Source: Flavobacteriales bacterium (GTDB lineage Bacteria > Bacteroidota > Bacteroidia > Flavobacteriales_D > Sanyastnellaceae). From it: a DNA stretch of 57,525 nt. Numbering within the stretch: the stretch's first letter is position 1; each line of letters starts with the position of its first letter. Both the position numbers and the translations under genes were made by a program. The notes under the pieces are model-generated. The model saw only the letters and a list, made by a program, of their open reading frames with translations. It was not told the DNA's origin and made no database searches. Shown here piece after piece: positions 23,201 through 31,733 of this stretch. Location: contig CANEVR010000009.1 of the NCBI GenBank assembly GCA_947442505.1, positions 1 through 57,525 of the forward strand, in the 5' to 3' direction.

Positions 23201-24439
23201 TTATTTCGGCAAAAGTAGGGTCAATTTTTCCTCAACCTCTTTTTTCCAAGGCTGACGCATGCCCTGCGGGTTATATTCAATGGATCCCGTTAACCAACGA
23301 ACGGCAAGATTTGTCAAGGGTTGCGCATGTCTTAGTGATGCAGAATAATTTACAGGCAAAGCACCCAATGCCGACTTCATTTCAATAGCGGTTCGTCCAA
23401 AAACGATTCTAGGCACTTTATGATTGATGCCCAATTCCACATAATCGTACAATATGCGCGAGTACAAATAATGCGTTTTGTTTTTTGCGTAATCAAAACC
23501 CACCACATGGGCCTCCATCTCCTCTTCTCCAATAATGGCGGTTGAAAAACCCACGACCTCTCCTGCTAAAGTGTAAGCGTTAAAAATCATTTTGTCTTTT
23601 AAACCTACTTTCATTTGAATCAATGCATCAGCCGTCAACTGTTGCCAGCGGTGACTAGCTCGGCGATATACTTGCTCATACAGCGGATACCATTCATCTC
23701 TTCTAGCACTGATGGTGTATTCATTCCATACCTCTTGAATCAATTGACTAGAGCGGGCTTTGGCTGTTTGCGCTTTGGATCTAAATTTACTGGATAGGTC
23801 ACTGAGGTAATGGTCAAAATTGGTCCATTCCTGGGGAATAGGCAATACCATAATGGGGTCCGCCTCCATTGTGGCAAAACCACAACCATTCAACGCTCGC
23901 TGTAAATCCTTCCGTTGTTCATGGAAATCCTTGATCAAACAAATGTTTACCTTCCAGCCTTGGCTGCGCAAATCCACTACCTTCTTGTTCATGGACAAGC
24001 ACAATATTTCTGATTGTACCTCCAGTGAAACGCCTTCCTTAAAAATAAAACCATGCTCTCCTGACACAAATGGATTGCCCATTAGCAATACCCATTGGGA
24101 GGCTCCTCGCCTCTGCCACTTCTGTATTACCCACTGTCTTAAACCCACACATTGATCCGCATCTATCGGTAAGGATTGACTGGTAAAAGATGAAAGAAAT
24201 AAAACAGCCCAGCCAATGGGCTCTCCCTTTTGCCTGTAAAGACAATACATCATTTTGTAGTGCCCCTCCAACGAAGTGAGATAGGCCGGAGATAAAAAAA
24301 TACTGGACGATTGAATTTGCTGAAAGTCTTTGGGGATGTCTTGCCAATGGTCTTGCCAAGCCACTTCCAATTCATGGTTGTCATCCACCCATGCCCATTG
24401 GCAAGCCTTTCTTGCCATTTCCTTCAAACTTCCAACCAT
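23201..24439 (-). CDS. FemAB-like GNAT-fold acyltransferase
   Basis: A 412-aa protein whose C-terminal 200 residues match the GNAT-like FemAB group found in Bacteroidota: EWYPLYEQVYRRASHRW, MIFNAYTLAGEVVGFSTAI, AHVVGFDYAKNKTHYLYSRILYDYVELGI and IVFGRTAIEMKSALGALP. The N-terminal half is less clear. The family includes aminoacyl or acyl transferases acting on cell-wall precursors; the substrate here is unknown. The ATG at 24439 is chosen because a TAGCTTTG box lies 5 nt upstream; the frame extends to 24517 across a divergent promoter. Coupled to the MFS gene. Confidence 0.75.
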   Translation of the reverse strand: MVGSLKEMARKACQWAWVDDNHELEVAWQDHWQDIPKDFQQIQSSSIFLSPAYLTSLEGHYKMMYCLYRQKGEPIGWAVLFLSSFTSQSLPIDADQCVGLRQWVIQKWQRRGASQWVLLMGNPFVSGEHGFIFKEGVSLEVQSEILCLSMNKKVVDLRSQGWKVNICLIKDFHEQRKDLQRALNGCGFATMEADPIMVLPIPQEWTNFDHYLSDLSSKFRSKAQTAKARSSQLIQEVWNEYTISARRDEWYPLYEQVYRRASHRWQQLTADALIQMKVGLKDKMIFNAYTLAGEVVGFSTAIIGEEEMEAHVVGFDYAKNKTHYLYSRILYDYVELGINHKVPRIVFGRTAIEMKSALGALPVNYSASLRHAQPLTNLAVRWLTGSIEYNPQGMRQPWKKEVEEKLTLLLPK

Positions 24440-24444
24440 TTGTG

Positions 24445-24452
24445 CAAAGCTA
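24445..24452 (-). promoter_or_regulatory. -7 promoter box of the FemAB-like gene (TAGCTTTG)
   Basis: An exact TAnnTTTG match on the - strand, 5 nt before the ATG at 24439. A TTG 22 nt further upstream (complement of 24475-24477) could be the -33 element. Confidence 0.58.
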
Positions 24453-24460
24453 ATATCGTT

Positions 24461-24468
24461 TACCTTTG
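24461..24468 (+). promoter_or_regulatory. -7 promoter box of the 24518 gene (TACCTTTG)
   Basis: An exact TAnnTTTG match with TTTG at 24439-24442 (18-nt spacer) as a -33 element. The transcript would start near 24473, about 45 nt before the ATG at 24518. The box interleaves with the - strand promoter of the FemAB-like gene. Confidence 0.58.
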
Positions 24469-24517
24469 AATGAAACAATTGGACGGGCAACTTGTTCCCT
24501 CCAACAAGAATTAACAC

Positions 24518-25186
24518 ATGCTTGAGATTCCATACAACATGCCCATGGTTTTTGCAGCCTTGGGAATCATTTTGACCAGTCTACTTCCCTTGTGGAAAAG
24601 CCTTGATAAAAAAACCAAAAACAATACCCACTTCTTTGCTTTGGCTTGGGTGCTATGGGGATTGTTTCAAAGCGTACTTTCTCTTAACCGCTGGTATATG
24701 GACAGAAAAGGGGGTTACCTTCATTTTCTTTATCCTTGGATTTTGCTGGTCTTCATCATTTGGTTTGTTTTATATACCAAAAAAGGTCTCCGTTGGTCCA
24801 ACAGCATCCATGCCCGTTGGCTTTTTGCTCCTTCGATTGCTTCCGCGTCATTGATTCCACTCTATTATGGTCTTCTCGAATACAAACAAGTATCAAACTT
24901 GCTTTGCACTCCATTGATCTATATCATCCCTTTTCTGGGGATGCTCGGGCTGATATTGTGGGGCAAATTCAACGCTGGAATAATCCGAACCGTGCACTTA
25001 CTCATTCTTATCAGTATTGCAGCGCAAATGATATTGGGCTACGGTGGAATTCCCAATGCCAACCAAGCTTGGGATTATGCCAATCCCAACTATGCCTTTC
25101 AACATTTTCCTTACACGTTGATGCCCAACCTCATTTACCCATTGATGGCTCTTTTCAGCGCCATCGGGATTTCAAGAGGCAAATAA
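24518..25186 (+). CDS. Small polytopic membrane protein of unknown function
   Basis: A 222-aa protein with about seven hydrophobic segments, polar joints at KSLDKKTKNNTH and LNRWYMDRKGGY, and a conserved-looking C-terminus with NYAFQHFPYTLMPNLIYPLMALFSAIGI. Three in-frame ATGs lie within the first ten codons (24518, 24539, 24545); the first is used. No family recognised. It ends directly against the convergent yfhO-like gene with no gap. It has its own promoter and a 14-codon reading frame in its leader. Confidence 0.72.
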   Translation: MLEIPYNMPMVFAALGIILTSLLPLWKSLDKKTKNNTHFFALAWVLWGLFQSVLSLNRWYMDRKGGYLHFLYPWILLVFIIWFVLYTKKGLRWSNSIHARWLFAPSIASASLIPLYYGLLEYKQVSNLLCTPLIYIIPFLGMLGLILWGKFNAGIIRTVHLLILISIAAQMILGYGGIPNANQAWDYANPNYAFQHFPYTLMPNLIYPLMALFSAIGISRGK

Positions 25187-27850
25187 TCAACGTCTTTTGT
25201 AGGCCAAGAAAGTTGTTCCTAATAACAACAAAATCATCATCACAGAACCGATGCTTGATAAATTGGTCCCTGTCTTCCAAACTGCTGGTTCAAATTTCCA
25301 TTCCACTTGATGTTTTCCGGCAGGAACTACTGCCGATCGAAGAATAAAATTGACTTGCGCTGTTTGTACCAATTGACCATCGATGTAGCAATTCCATCCT
25401 TCGGGATAGTATATTTCCGAGAATACTGCAGTCCTATTGGATTTTGTATTTGTTGCGTAGACCAAGTGATTGGGGGCATATTGGGTCAATGCTATTTGAT
25501 CCAAACTATCTGCTGTTGAGGAAACCAACTGGTTCGAAAAATTTTCGTTCACTACCAACTCTTTCTTGGGGTTTAACATGGACAATGCTTGTATTTCTTC
25601 ATTGGCATTTTTGACAACATTCAATTTTTCGACAAACCAAGCCGCACCACATGCATTGGGATTGATCAAAGGTGGGTTTTCCGCATTGTAAACCACGTAT
25701 TTGGCATTGAGCATATTGAGTACTGGGGTATTTTCAAATGCCCCCTGTTGCTTTCCAGCGCGCAAAGAATCTATCATGTCCTTCATCTCTGGCTGTATGC
25801 AAAACTCTATCACCTCTTGGTAGCGTTTTAGTTTGGCTCCATGATAACCTCCTATGCTCTTATGTAAATAACTTACATCCGCATTATTGAAAGGGTTTTT
25901 TAATGTGAATACACGGTAATGCGAGGATAAGTTCAATGCGGCAAAAGAAGCAATTTGATCTTTTACCTCTGCATTTTTATATGTTTTCCAATTTTGGTCC
26001 TCTCCCATTGCCTGGACTATGGCCTGTTTGCTCTGGGCCCATCCTTTCGCATCTCCTTTTTCATTCTCCAGAATAAACAAATCTGATTGGGTTGGAATCA
26101 CAGGAACGTTCTTTTCATCTGCCTTTACATAACGAACATACTTGCCCTTCTCCTTGTCATTGCTGAGGTATCTTCTACAAACGCTCCATTGGTCTGCCCA
26201 AATCATCAAACCCATAATGACCAAAACAGGAAGTTGTAATTTAGACCAACGCAACATCACAACAGCGCATCCCAAAAGCAAAAAGACAAATAACACTGCT
26301 CTCTGTACATCCGCCGTATACATATTGATTCGGGCATCAACAACAGCTGTTTCCACTTTATCTACCAAGGACATTTCCTGAGGAGAGATGGCATTTGGAT
26401 TCTTGATAACCTCAAACTGCACCAGTCGATTGGTAATCTTATCTGTTTCATCCTCTGTCTCAAAACTGCCAATCATTTTGGGTTGTACCATCATCAATAA
26501 AATCACCGCCAAAATACCACCAGATACCATCAGCCATTTTTTACCGATCTCCTCCCATTTCATTTTTTGCTCCAGCATTTGATTCAACATCAAGCCGGCC
26601 ATGCTCACCCAAGCAATGGGCAAAAGCATCAGAATCATCTTGGAATCTCTGAATTTCTTGTACATGGGGAAATGATGAATGAAAAAATCATTCAGACCTG
26701 TCATGTCTTTTACGCTCAGTCCCAAAGCTAACAGAGTAGCAGCTAGGAATGCCCACTTGATGTTGTCTTTTAAGAAAACCAATGACAGTAGTGTAAATAC
26801 AACCGCAAACCAACCAAAATAAAACGCACCACCACTGCTGCTTTGTCCGCCCCAGTATGGATCCATGACCTCAACAATGGGTTTAATGTCCCTTTTCACT
26901 CCCTTTAAGGATTCAGGGGCATTCATTTTAAAATATCCATTGGCACCACCAAATGCATTGGGGAATAAAATGCTCCAGCGTTCGGCCTTGCCGTAATTGT
27001 AATCCAAGATGTAATCCTCTTTCAAACCTACCTGATCCTTGGAGTCCTTTTCTTTGTTATCTGCTGTAATGGTCAAATCGCTGCTTCCGCGCGTTGTGTA
27101 CTTGCTGTATTCATAGGTGGTGAGCAAATTGCTGGAGCTAGGCAAAATGGCAATAACGGCAGCCAACAAGACCATAACCATTGAAACCGCTGCTTTTTTG
27201 AACGCCTTGGACACTATATCCATTGCCAAAAGCGTCAAGAAAACCAATGCCAATAAAATACCTGCATAATACGTCATCTGCAAATGGTTGGCTGTGATTT
27301 GACAGCCCATGAATAAGGCAAACAAAGCCCAGCCCAAATACGATTGACTGCGCATCGAATAGATCATGGCTCCAAGCATTGGGGCGATGAAAGCGATGGC
27401 CATTACTTTGGCCGTATGTCCCGCTCCTAAATACAAAACATTCACCGTGGACAATCCAATGGCCAATCCCATCAACATGGCCACCCATGGTTTTACGCGC
27501 AAAAACAAACCCAAAAAATATCCGCCAAGCAATGCTACAAACAAAGTACCCACTGCACCCGGAAGACCCATTCTAAACAACAAAATAAACCATCTGAAAA
27601 CATTGGCATTGTGTTCTGTAGAAATTTGATATGCCGGCATACCACCAAACATGCTATCCGTCCAAAGTGCTTCTTCCCCTTGCATCATGCGGTAGTCCAT
27701 GGTTTCTTTGGACATCCCTTTCCAATTATCGATATCACCTTGTCTCAAATCATACCCATCCATTATTGGAGAAAAGTAAGCCACGGAAACGACCAAAAAC
27801 AAAACAATGGCCAGTACATGGGGCAAGGAGTTTAGAAGAATTTTTTTCAT
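25187..27850 (-). CDS. yfhO: YfhO-family integral membrane protein
   Basis: An 887-aa YfhO-type protein, related to large GT-C-like glycosyltransferases thought to act in glycosylation of cell-wall polymers or lipids. It has a dozen or more membrane helices, an early periplasmic loop with Asp residues (GYDLRQGDIDNWKGM), LTTYEYSKYTTRGSSDLT after TM clusters, a large soluble domain (about 560-850; HYRVFTLKNPFNNADVSYLHKSIGGYHGAKL) and a last anchor helix. It lies 2 nt after DUF4834 and forms the end of the gldA operon. Confidence 0.87.
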   Translation of the reverse strand: MKKILLNSLPHVLAIVLFLVVSVAYFSPIMDGYDLRQGDIDNWKGMSKETMDYRMMQGEEALWTDSMFGGMPAYQISTEHNANVFRWFILLFRMGLPGAVGTLFVALLGGYFLGLFLRVKPWVAMLMGLAIGLSTVNVLYLGAGHTAKVMAIAFIAPMLGAMIYSMRSQSYLGWALFALFMGCQITANHLQMTYYAGILLALVFLTLLAMDIVSKAFKKAAVSMVMVLLAAVIAILPSSSNLLTTYEYSKYTTRGSSDLTITADNKEKDSKDQVGLKEDYILDYNYGKAERWSILFPNAFGGANGYFKMNAPESLKGVKRDIKPIVEVMDPYWGGQSSSGGAFYFGWFAVVFTLLSLVFLKDNIKWAFLAATLLALGLSVKDMTGLNDFFIHHFPMYKKFRDSKMILMLLPIAWVSMAGLMLNQMLEQKMKWEEIGKKWLMVSGGILAVILLMMVQPKMIGSFETEDETDKITNRLVQFEVIKNPNAISPQEMSLVDKVETAVVDARINMYTADVQRAVLFVFLLLGCAVVMLRWSKLQLPVLVIMGLMIWADQWSVCRRYLSNDKEKGKYVRYVKADEKNVPVIPTQSDLFILENEKGDAKGWAQSKQAIVQAMGEDQNWKTYKNAEVKDQIASFAALNLSSHYRVFTLKNPFNNADVSYLHKSIGGYHGAKLKRYQEVIEFCIQPEMKDMIDSLRAGKQQGAFENTPVLNMLNAKYVVYNAENPPLINPNACGAAWFVEKLNVVKNANEEIQALSMLNPKKELVVNENFSNQLVSSTADSLDQIALTQYAPNHLVYATNTKSNRTAVFSEIYYPEGWNCYIDGQLVQTAQVNFILRSAVVPAGKHQVEWKFEPAVWKTGTNLSSIGSVMMILLLLGTTFLAYKRR

Positions 27851-27852
27851 GG

Positions 27853-28107
27853 TTATTTATCGTCTTTGATTTCTATATAATCGACATACTCACCTACCGG
27901 TGTTTGATTTTTTTTGGGTGAGGGCTGCGCCGTTGCTTGTCTTTGTTGACGTTCAAGCTCTTCGCGGGTTTTATTCATGGCGTAATTCACACTCATGCGC
28001 GCAATCATCCTTAGCACATAACTGATAAAAATAATCCACAACAATATTCTAATCACCCCCCACAATGATGCTGAATAAATCGGGGTTTCAAAAGCCGAGT
28101 AGATCAT
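27853..28107 (-). CDS. DUF4834 family membrane protein
   Basis: An 84-aa protein with one or two hydrophobic segments (LWGVIRILLWIIFISYVLRMI), a basic and Gln-rich linker, and a C-terminal GEYVDYIEIKDDK. The GEYVD(Y/F) ending is characteristic of DUF4834, a Bacteroidota family usually adjacent to yfhO, as here. Function unknown. Its start overlaps gldA by 4 nt. Confidence 0.85.
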   Translation of the reverse strand: MIYSAFETPIYSASLWGVIRILLWIIFISYVLRMIARMSVNYAMNKTREELERQQRQATAQPSPKKNQTPVGEYVDYIEIKDDK

Positions 28108-29015
28108 TTCTCCATTATGGTTAAGTCTTTGAAAATGTCTTCCAAACGTTGTTCCTTCTGATTCATGGTAAGAACTACCCTTCCCTCCTCGTTCATTTTT
28201 CTAGCAATGTCTATTCGATTATCCACACCCAACTGAACGTCCAACTCCCATTTTAATGGTCCAACGTTGTTGACTTTTAATACACCGGAAATACTCTTTA
28301 AAACATTTTCACCTATGGGCCCATCCAATTCAATGGAAATTTTATTGATTCCGCTGGTTTGTTTCAATTCTTGGATGGACTTATCAGCGATTAATTTTCC
28401 GTGGTTGATGATGAGTGCTCTGGAACAAATGGCCTCTACTTCCTGCATGATGTGCGTTGAAAACATTACCGTTTTCTCTTGACCCACATTTTGAATAAGG
28501 TTTCTAATTTCTATCAATTGATTGGGGTCCAATCCGCTGGTAGGCTCGTCCAAGATGAGCACCGCTGGATCATGAATCAGCGCTTGGGCCAATCCCACAC
28601 GCTGGCGGTATCCTTTTGATAAAGCGCCAATGCGCTTGTGCGCCTCTAATCCCAATCCCACACGGTCAATCATATCACCAACACGATTAGAAACTTTATC
28701 CAATCGATAAATACCAGCGATAAATGAAAGGTATTCTTTGACATACATCTCCAGATACAATGGATTGTGTTCAGGAAGATAGCCTATCAGCCTTCGAGAA
28801 TCCATGCTTTGAGAAACCACATCAAAACCATTCACTGAAACTTCACCTTTTGTAGCCGGTATAAAAGAAGTAATGATTTTCATCATGGTACTTTTACCAG
28901 CACCGTTGGGGCCCAAGAAACCCACGATTTGACCCTTTGGAATTTCAAAGGAAACTGCATCTAAAGCCCATTGTGGACCATATTGCTTGGAAACATTTTT
29001 TACGATAATCGACAT
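28104..29015 (-). CDS. gldA: GldA, gliding-motility ABC transporter ATPase
   Basis: A 303-aa ABC ATPase. It has Walker A GPNGAGKST (35-43), the signature ALSKGYRQRVGLAQAL, Walker B AVLILDEPTSGLDP, and the segment IGYLPEHNPLYLEMYVKEYL typical of GldA. GldA with GldFG forms an ABC transporter needed for gliding in Flavobacterium johnsoniae; gldF and gldG are not in the window. Some flavobacteria keep gldA away from gldFG. A TACCTTTG box lies 19 nt before the start. Confidence 0.85.
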   Translation of the reverse strand: MSIIVKNVSKQYGPQWALDAVSFEIPKGQIVGFLGPNGAGKSTMMKIITSFIPATKGEVSVNGFDVVSQSMDSRRLIGYLPEHNPLYLEMYVKEYLSFIAGIYRLDKVSNRVGDMIDRVGLGLEAHKRIGALSKGYRQRVGLAQALIHDPAVLILDEPTSGLDPNQLIEIRNLIQNVGQEKTVMFSTHIMQEVEAICSRALIINHGKLIADKSIQELKQTSGINKISIELDGPIGENVLKSISGVLKVNNVGPLKWELDVQLGVDNRIDIARKMNEEGRVVLTMNQKEQRLEDIFKDLTIMEK

Positions 29016-29034
29016 CTCTTTTCAGCCTTCTGAA

Positions 29035-29042
29035 CAAAGGTA
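29035..29042 (-). promoter_or_regulatory. -7 promoter box of the gldA operon (TACCTTTG)
   Basis: An exact TAnnTTTG match on the - strand, 19 nt before the gldA ATG. Confidence 0.55.
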
Positions 29043-29080
29043 AACGATGCCGAACCTTTTACAAAATGTAAATCCCTGCG

Positions 29081-29088
29081 TATCTTAG
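29081..29088 (+). promoter_or_regulatory. -7-like box of the FIST gene (TATCTTAG)
   Basis: One mismatch from TAnnTTTG, 4 nt before the ATG at 29093. The gldA box lies about 40 nt away on the other strand, giving a compact divergent promoter. Confidence 0.45.
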
Positions 29089-29092
29089 TAAA

Positions 29093-30214
29093 ATGAAAGT
29101 GGAACAGTGCATTTGGACTGCTGACGGACAATGGAGCAATGTATCTCCTGCCCTCGATTCAGCACAATTGGTTTTTATATTTATTGGAATCGATTTAAAA
29201 AATCAAGATCAATTATTGGTGACACTAAGGGATCATTATCCCCATGGAACTCTGATTTTTTGCAGTACTGCGGGTGAGATTGCTGGAGACAAAATATTGG
29301 ATGAAAGCGCCGTTTGCACAGCCATTCACTTCGAAAAAACAACTATAAAAATTCACCGACAAATCATTACGGATTCTGCCGACAGTGCTCTTTGTGGACA
29401 GAATATAGCCGATGCCCTGGCTGGCCCGGATTTGAAAAGTATATTTATTTTGAGTGAAGGAACACTAACCAATGGAGACTTCCTCATCCAAGGTGTTAAC
29501 GAACACTTACAACAACCTGTTCTCATTACTGGCGGTCTAGCTGGAGATGCTGGAAGATTTACCCAAACCTTTGTAGGAGTAAATGAAATGCCGCAGCCAG
29601 GTATCATTGCAGCTGTTGGTTTTTATGGCAATCATATTGAAATTGGTCATGGATCTCAAGGAGGATGGACTGAATTTGGACCTATCCGAACTGTAACATC
29701 TTCTGACAAAAATGTCCTTTACACATTGGACAATACCAATGCTTTAGAATTGTACAAGCGTTACTTGGGTGAACGTGCAGAAGAATTACCGGGGTCAGCC
29801 TTGCTTTTCCCTTTGTGCATCATCAATGATGATGGAACGCAACTTGTTCGTACCATTCTTAACATAGATGAAAAGACCGGATCAATGACATTTGCTGGTA
29901 ATTTGCCACAAGGTTCAAAAGTTCAATTTATGATGGCCAATTTTGACCATCTAATAGAAGGAGCTGAAATGGCCGCGGCTGAAAATGACGCACTCAAAAA
30001 TCCTTCTTTGGCCATATTAATCTCATGCGTGGGAAGGCGCATCGTATTGGGTCAACGCACAGAAGAAGAGTTGGATGCTGTGATTGAACGCATCGGAGAA
30101 GAAACCACCTATTGCGGTTTTTACTCCAATGGCGAAATATCACCTTTAAAAGATTCAACGACATGTGCTTTGCACAATCAAACAATGACCATAACCACTT
30201 TCAAAGAATTCTAA
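29093..30214 (+). CDS. FIST N / FIST C domain sensory protein
   Basis: A 373-aa soluble protein with a FIST_N domain (about 25-200: LIFCSTAGEIAGD, VLITGGLAGDAG, FVGVNEMPQPGIIAAVGFYG) and a FIST_C domain (about 215-355: ALELYKRYLG, FPLCIINDDG, GNLPQGSKVQFMMAN, ALILISCVGRR-like SLAILISCVGRR, TYCGFYSNGEISP). FIST domains are thought to bind small ligands such as amino acids and usually occur with signalling proteins. Here it is followed directly by purN (TAATG overlap), with no kinase or cyclase adjacent. Confidence 0.9.
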   Translation: MKVEQCIWTADGQWSNVSPALDSAQLVFIFIGIDLKNQDQLLVTLRDHYPHGTLIFCSTAGEIAGDKILDESAVCTAIHFEKTTIKIHRQIITDSADSALCGQNIADALAGPDLKSIFILSEGTLTNGDFLIQGVNEHLQQPVLITGGLAGDAGRFTQTFVGVNEMPQPGIIAAVGFYGNHIEIGHGSQGGWTEFGPIRTVTSSDKNVLYTLDNTNALELYKRYLGERAEELPGSALLFPLCIINDDGTQLVRTILNIDEKTGSMTFAGNLPQGSKVQFMMANFDHLIEGAEMAAAENDALKNPSLAILISCVGRRIVLGQRTEEELDAVIERIGEETTYCGFYSNGEISPLKDSTTCALHNQTMTITTFKEF

Positions 30215-30780
30215 TGATTAGATTGGCTATTCTTGGTTCTGGTTCTGGATCCAATGCCTTAAATATTATTGAACAATCCAAGGACAGGAAAGATGTCCAA
30301 GTGGGTTTGATTATTTGCAATGTCGCGGGTGCTGGCATTCTTCAGCATGCGCAAAACAACGGAATTCCTGCTGTTCAAATGAGCAACAGTGAGCTAAATT
30401 CAGAACTAGCCCTGCTTGATCTGCTGAAAGAGCATCACATAGATTGGATTATTTTAGCTGGTTTTCTTCGGAAAATTGGCTCAAATATTTGTCAAGCTTT
30501 TCCCAATAAAATCATCAATATCCATCCCGCGCTATTACCCAAATATGGCGGAAAAGGAATGTATGGTCATTTTGTTCATGATGCTGTTTTTCAAAACAAA
30601 GAAACCCAGTCAGGGATTACCATTCATTATGTCAATGAGCATTATGATGAAGGCAATATCATTGCGCAATTCACTGCAGAACTTGCCCCAACTGATTTAC
30701 CAAAGGACATTGAGTCCAAAGTCAGGGCGCTAGAAATGGCGCATTTTCCTACGGTTATTTTTGAAACGGTTTTAAAGTGA
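30214..30780 (+). CDS. purN: Phosphoribosylglycinamide formyltransferase
   Basis: PurN transfers the formyl group of 10-formyl-THF to GAR in purine synthesis. Motifs are ILGSGSGSNA (phosphate loop), INIHPALLPKYGGKGMYG (catalytic Asn and His), and SGITIHYVNEHYDEGNIIAQ (catalytic Asp). The ATG at 30214 overlaps the FIST stop by one base and gives the family start MIRLAILGSGSGSN; the frame extends further upstream within the FIST gene. At 188 aa it is normal. It overlaps the esterase start by 4 nt. Confidence 0.94.
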   Translation: MIRLAILGSGSGSNALNIIEQSKDRKDVQVGLIICNVAGAGILQHAQNNGIPAVQMSNSELNSELALLDLLKEHHIDWIILAGFLRKIGSNICQAFPNKIINIHPALLPKYGGKGMYGHFVHDAVFQNKETQSGITIHYVNEHYDEGNIIAQFTAELAPTDLPKDIESKVRALEMAHFPTVIFETVLK

Positions 30781-31691
30781 AAAAAAACATGCTGCTTTGT
30801 GGTCTTGGGTTATTGACCTTGACCTCATTTGTTGCAGGACAAAAGCCCAATGCATCCGTTGGAAGTATTGATTTCATACCTGCGCTATCTTCCCGTTTTG
30901 TGGATGCAAGATCCATTGCCATTTGGCTCCCGCGTGGCTATTCTCCCCATAAAAAGTATAAGGTGATTTATTTACAAGATGGGCAAAACCTCTTTGATTC
31001 GAGCACCACTTGGAATCACCAAGAGTGGGGTGTCGATGAGCACCTGCAAGAATTGATCGATAATAAGCAAATTGAACCTTGTATTGCTGTTGGCATTTGG
31101 AACAACGGATCAAAAAGGCACATTGAATATTTCCCGCAAAAACCATTTGAATCTTTGGACCATCAGTTCCAAGATTCTTTGATTCACCAGGCCAAAAGAA
31201 ACGCTGAAACACCCATGTTTGCTGGAGAAATCATCTCAGATAACTATCTATTATTCCTCACCAAGGAATTAATTCCATACGTTGAGCAACGCTACAGCGT
31301 AAGTCACAAGGCCAAAGACCGCATGATCGCAGGTGCCAGTATGGGGGGGCTCATATCTTGGTATGCCGCTTTAAAATATCCGAGAATCTTTGGAAATGCT
31401 GCTTGCTTTTCTACGCATTGGCCAGGAATTTGGCCTGCTGATGATCCCAAGAAGAAGATTTTTCAAGCATTTTTGAATCATGCCCAATCTCATCCATCTA
31501 AAAAGACCCGTTGGTATTTTGACCACGGGACAGCAGGCCTTGATCAATACTATGATGCCTATCAAAAAGCCATGGACGCTGTATATATGAAGAATCGACA
31601 TTTCAAAAGTCTGGTTTTTGAGGGATTCGACCACAGTGAAATGGCTTGGTCTCATCATTTCGAACAAGCCATCATCCATTTGTGGAAATAA
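30777..31691 (+). CDS. Secreted esterase (alpha/beta hydrolase, Esterase D/Fes-like)
   Basis: A 304-aa exported hydrolase starting at GTG (GTGA overlap with the purN stop). Signal peptide 1-21 ends FVAGQ. Features include VIYLQDGQNLFDSSTTW, WGVDEHL, the nucleophile elbow GASMGG (catalytic Ser), and likely acid/base D...H in the C-terminal part (GFDHSEMAW). It resembles the putative-esterase family of Fes, feruloyl esterases and S-formylglutathione hydrolases, so a carbohydrate ester or siderophore ester is plausible. Confidence 0.87.
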   Translation: MKKNMLLCGLGLLTLTSFVAGQKPNASVGSIDFIPALSSRFVDARSIAIWLPRGYSPHKKYKVIYLQDGQNLFDSSTTWNHQEWGVDEHLQELIDNKQIEPCIAVGIWNNGSKRHIEYFPQKPFESLDHQFQDSLIHQAKRNAETPMFAGEIISDNYLLFLTKELIPYVEQRYSVSHKAKDRMIAGASMGGLISWYAALKYPRIFGNAACFSTHWPGIWPADDPKKKIFQAFLNHAQSHPSKKTRWYFDHGTAGLDQYYDAYQKAMDAVYMKNRHFKSLVFEGFDHSEMAWSHHFEQAIIHLWK

Positions 31692-31715
31692 AAAAGGGAG
31701 CCTAAGCTCCCTTTT
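31692..31715. terminator. Bidirectional intrinsic terminator
   Basis: A perfect 10-bp stem AAAAGGGAGC / GCTCCCTTTT with a 4-nt loop and A/T tracts on both sides, placed between the convergent esterase and T9SS genes. It begins one base after the esterase stop. Confidence 0.9.
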
Positions 31716-31733
31716 CATTTGATTCAAAACCGA

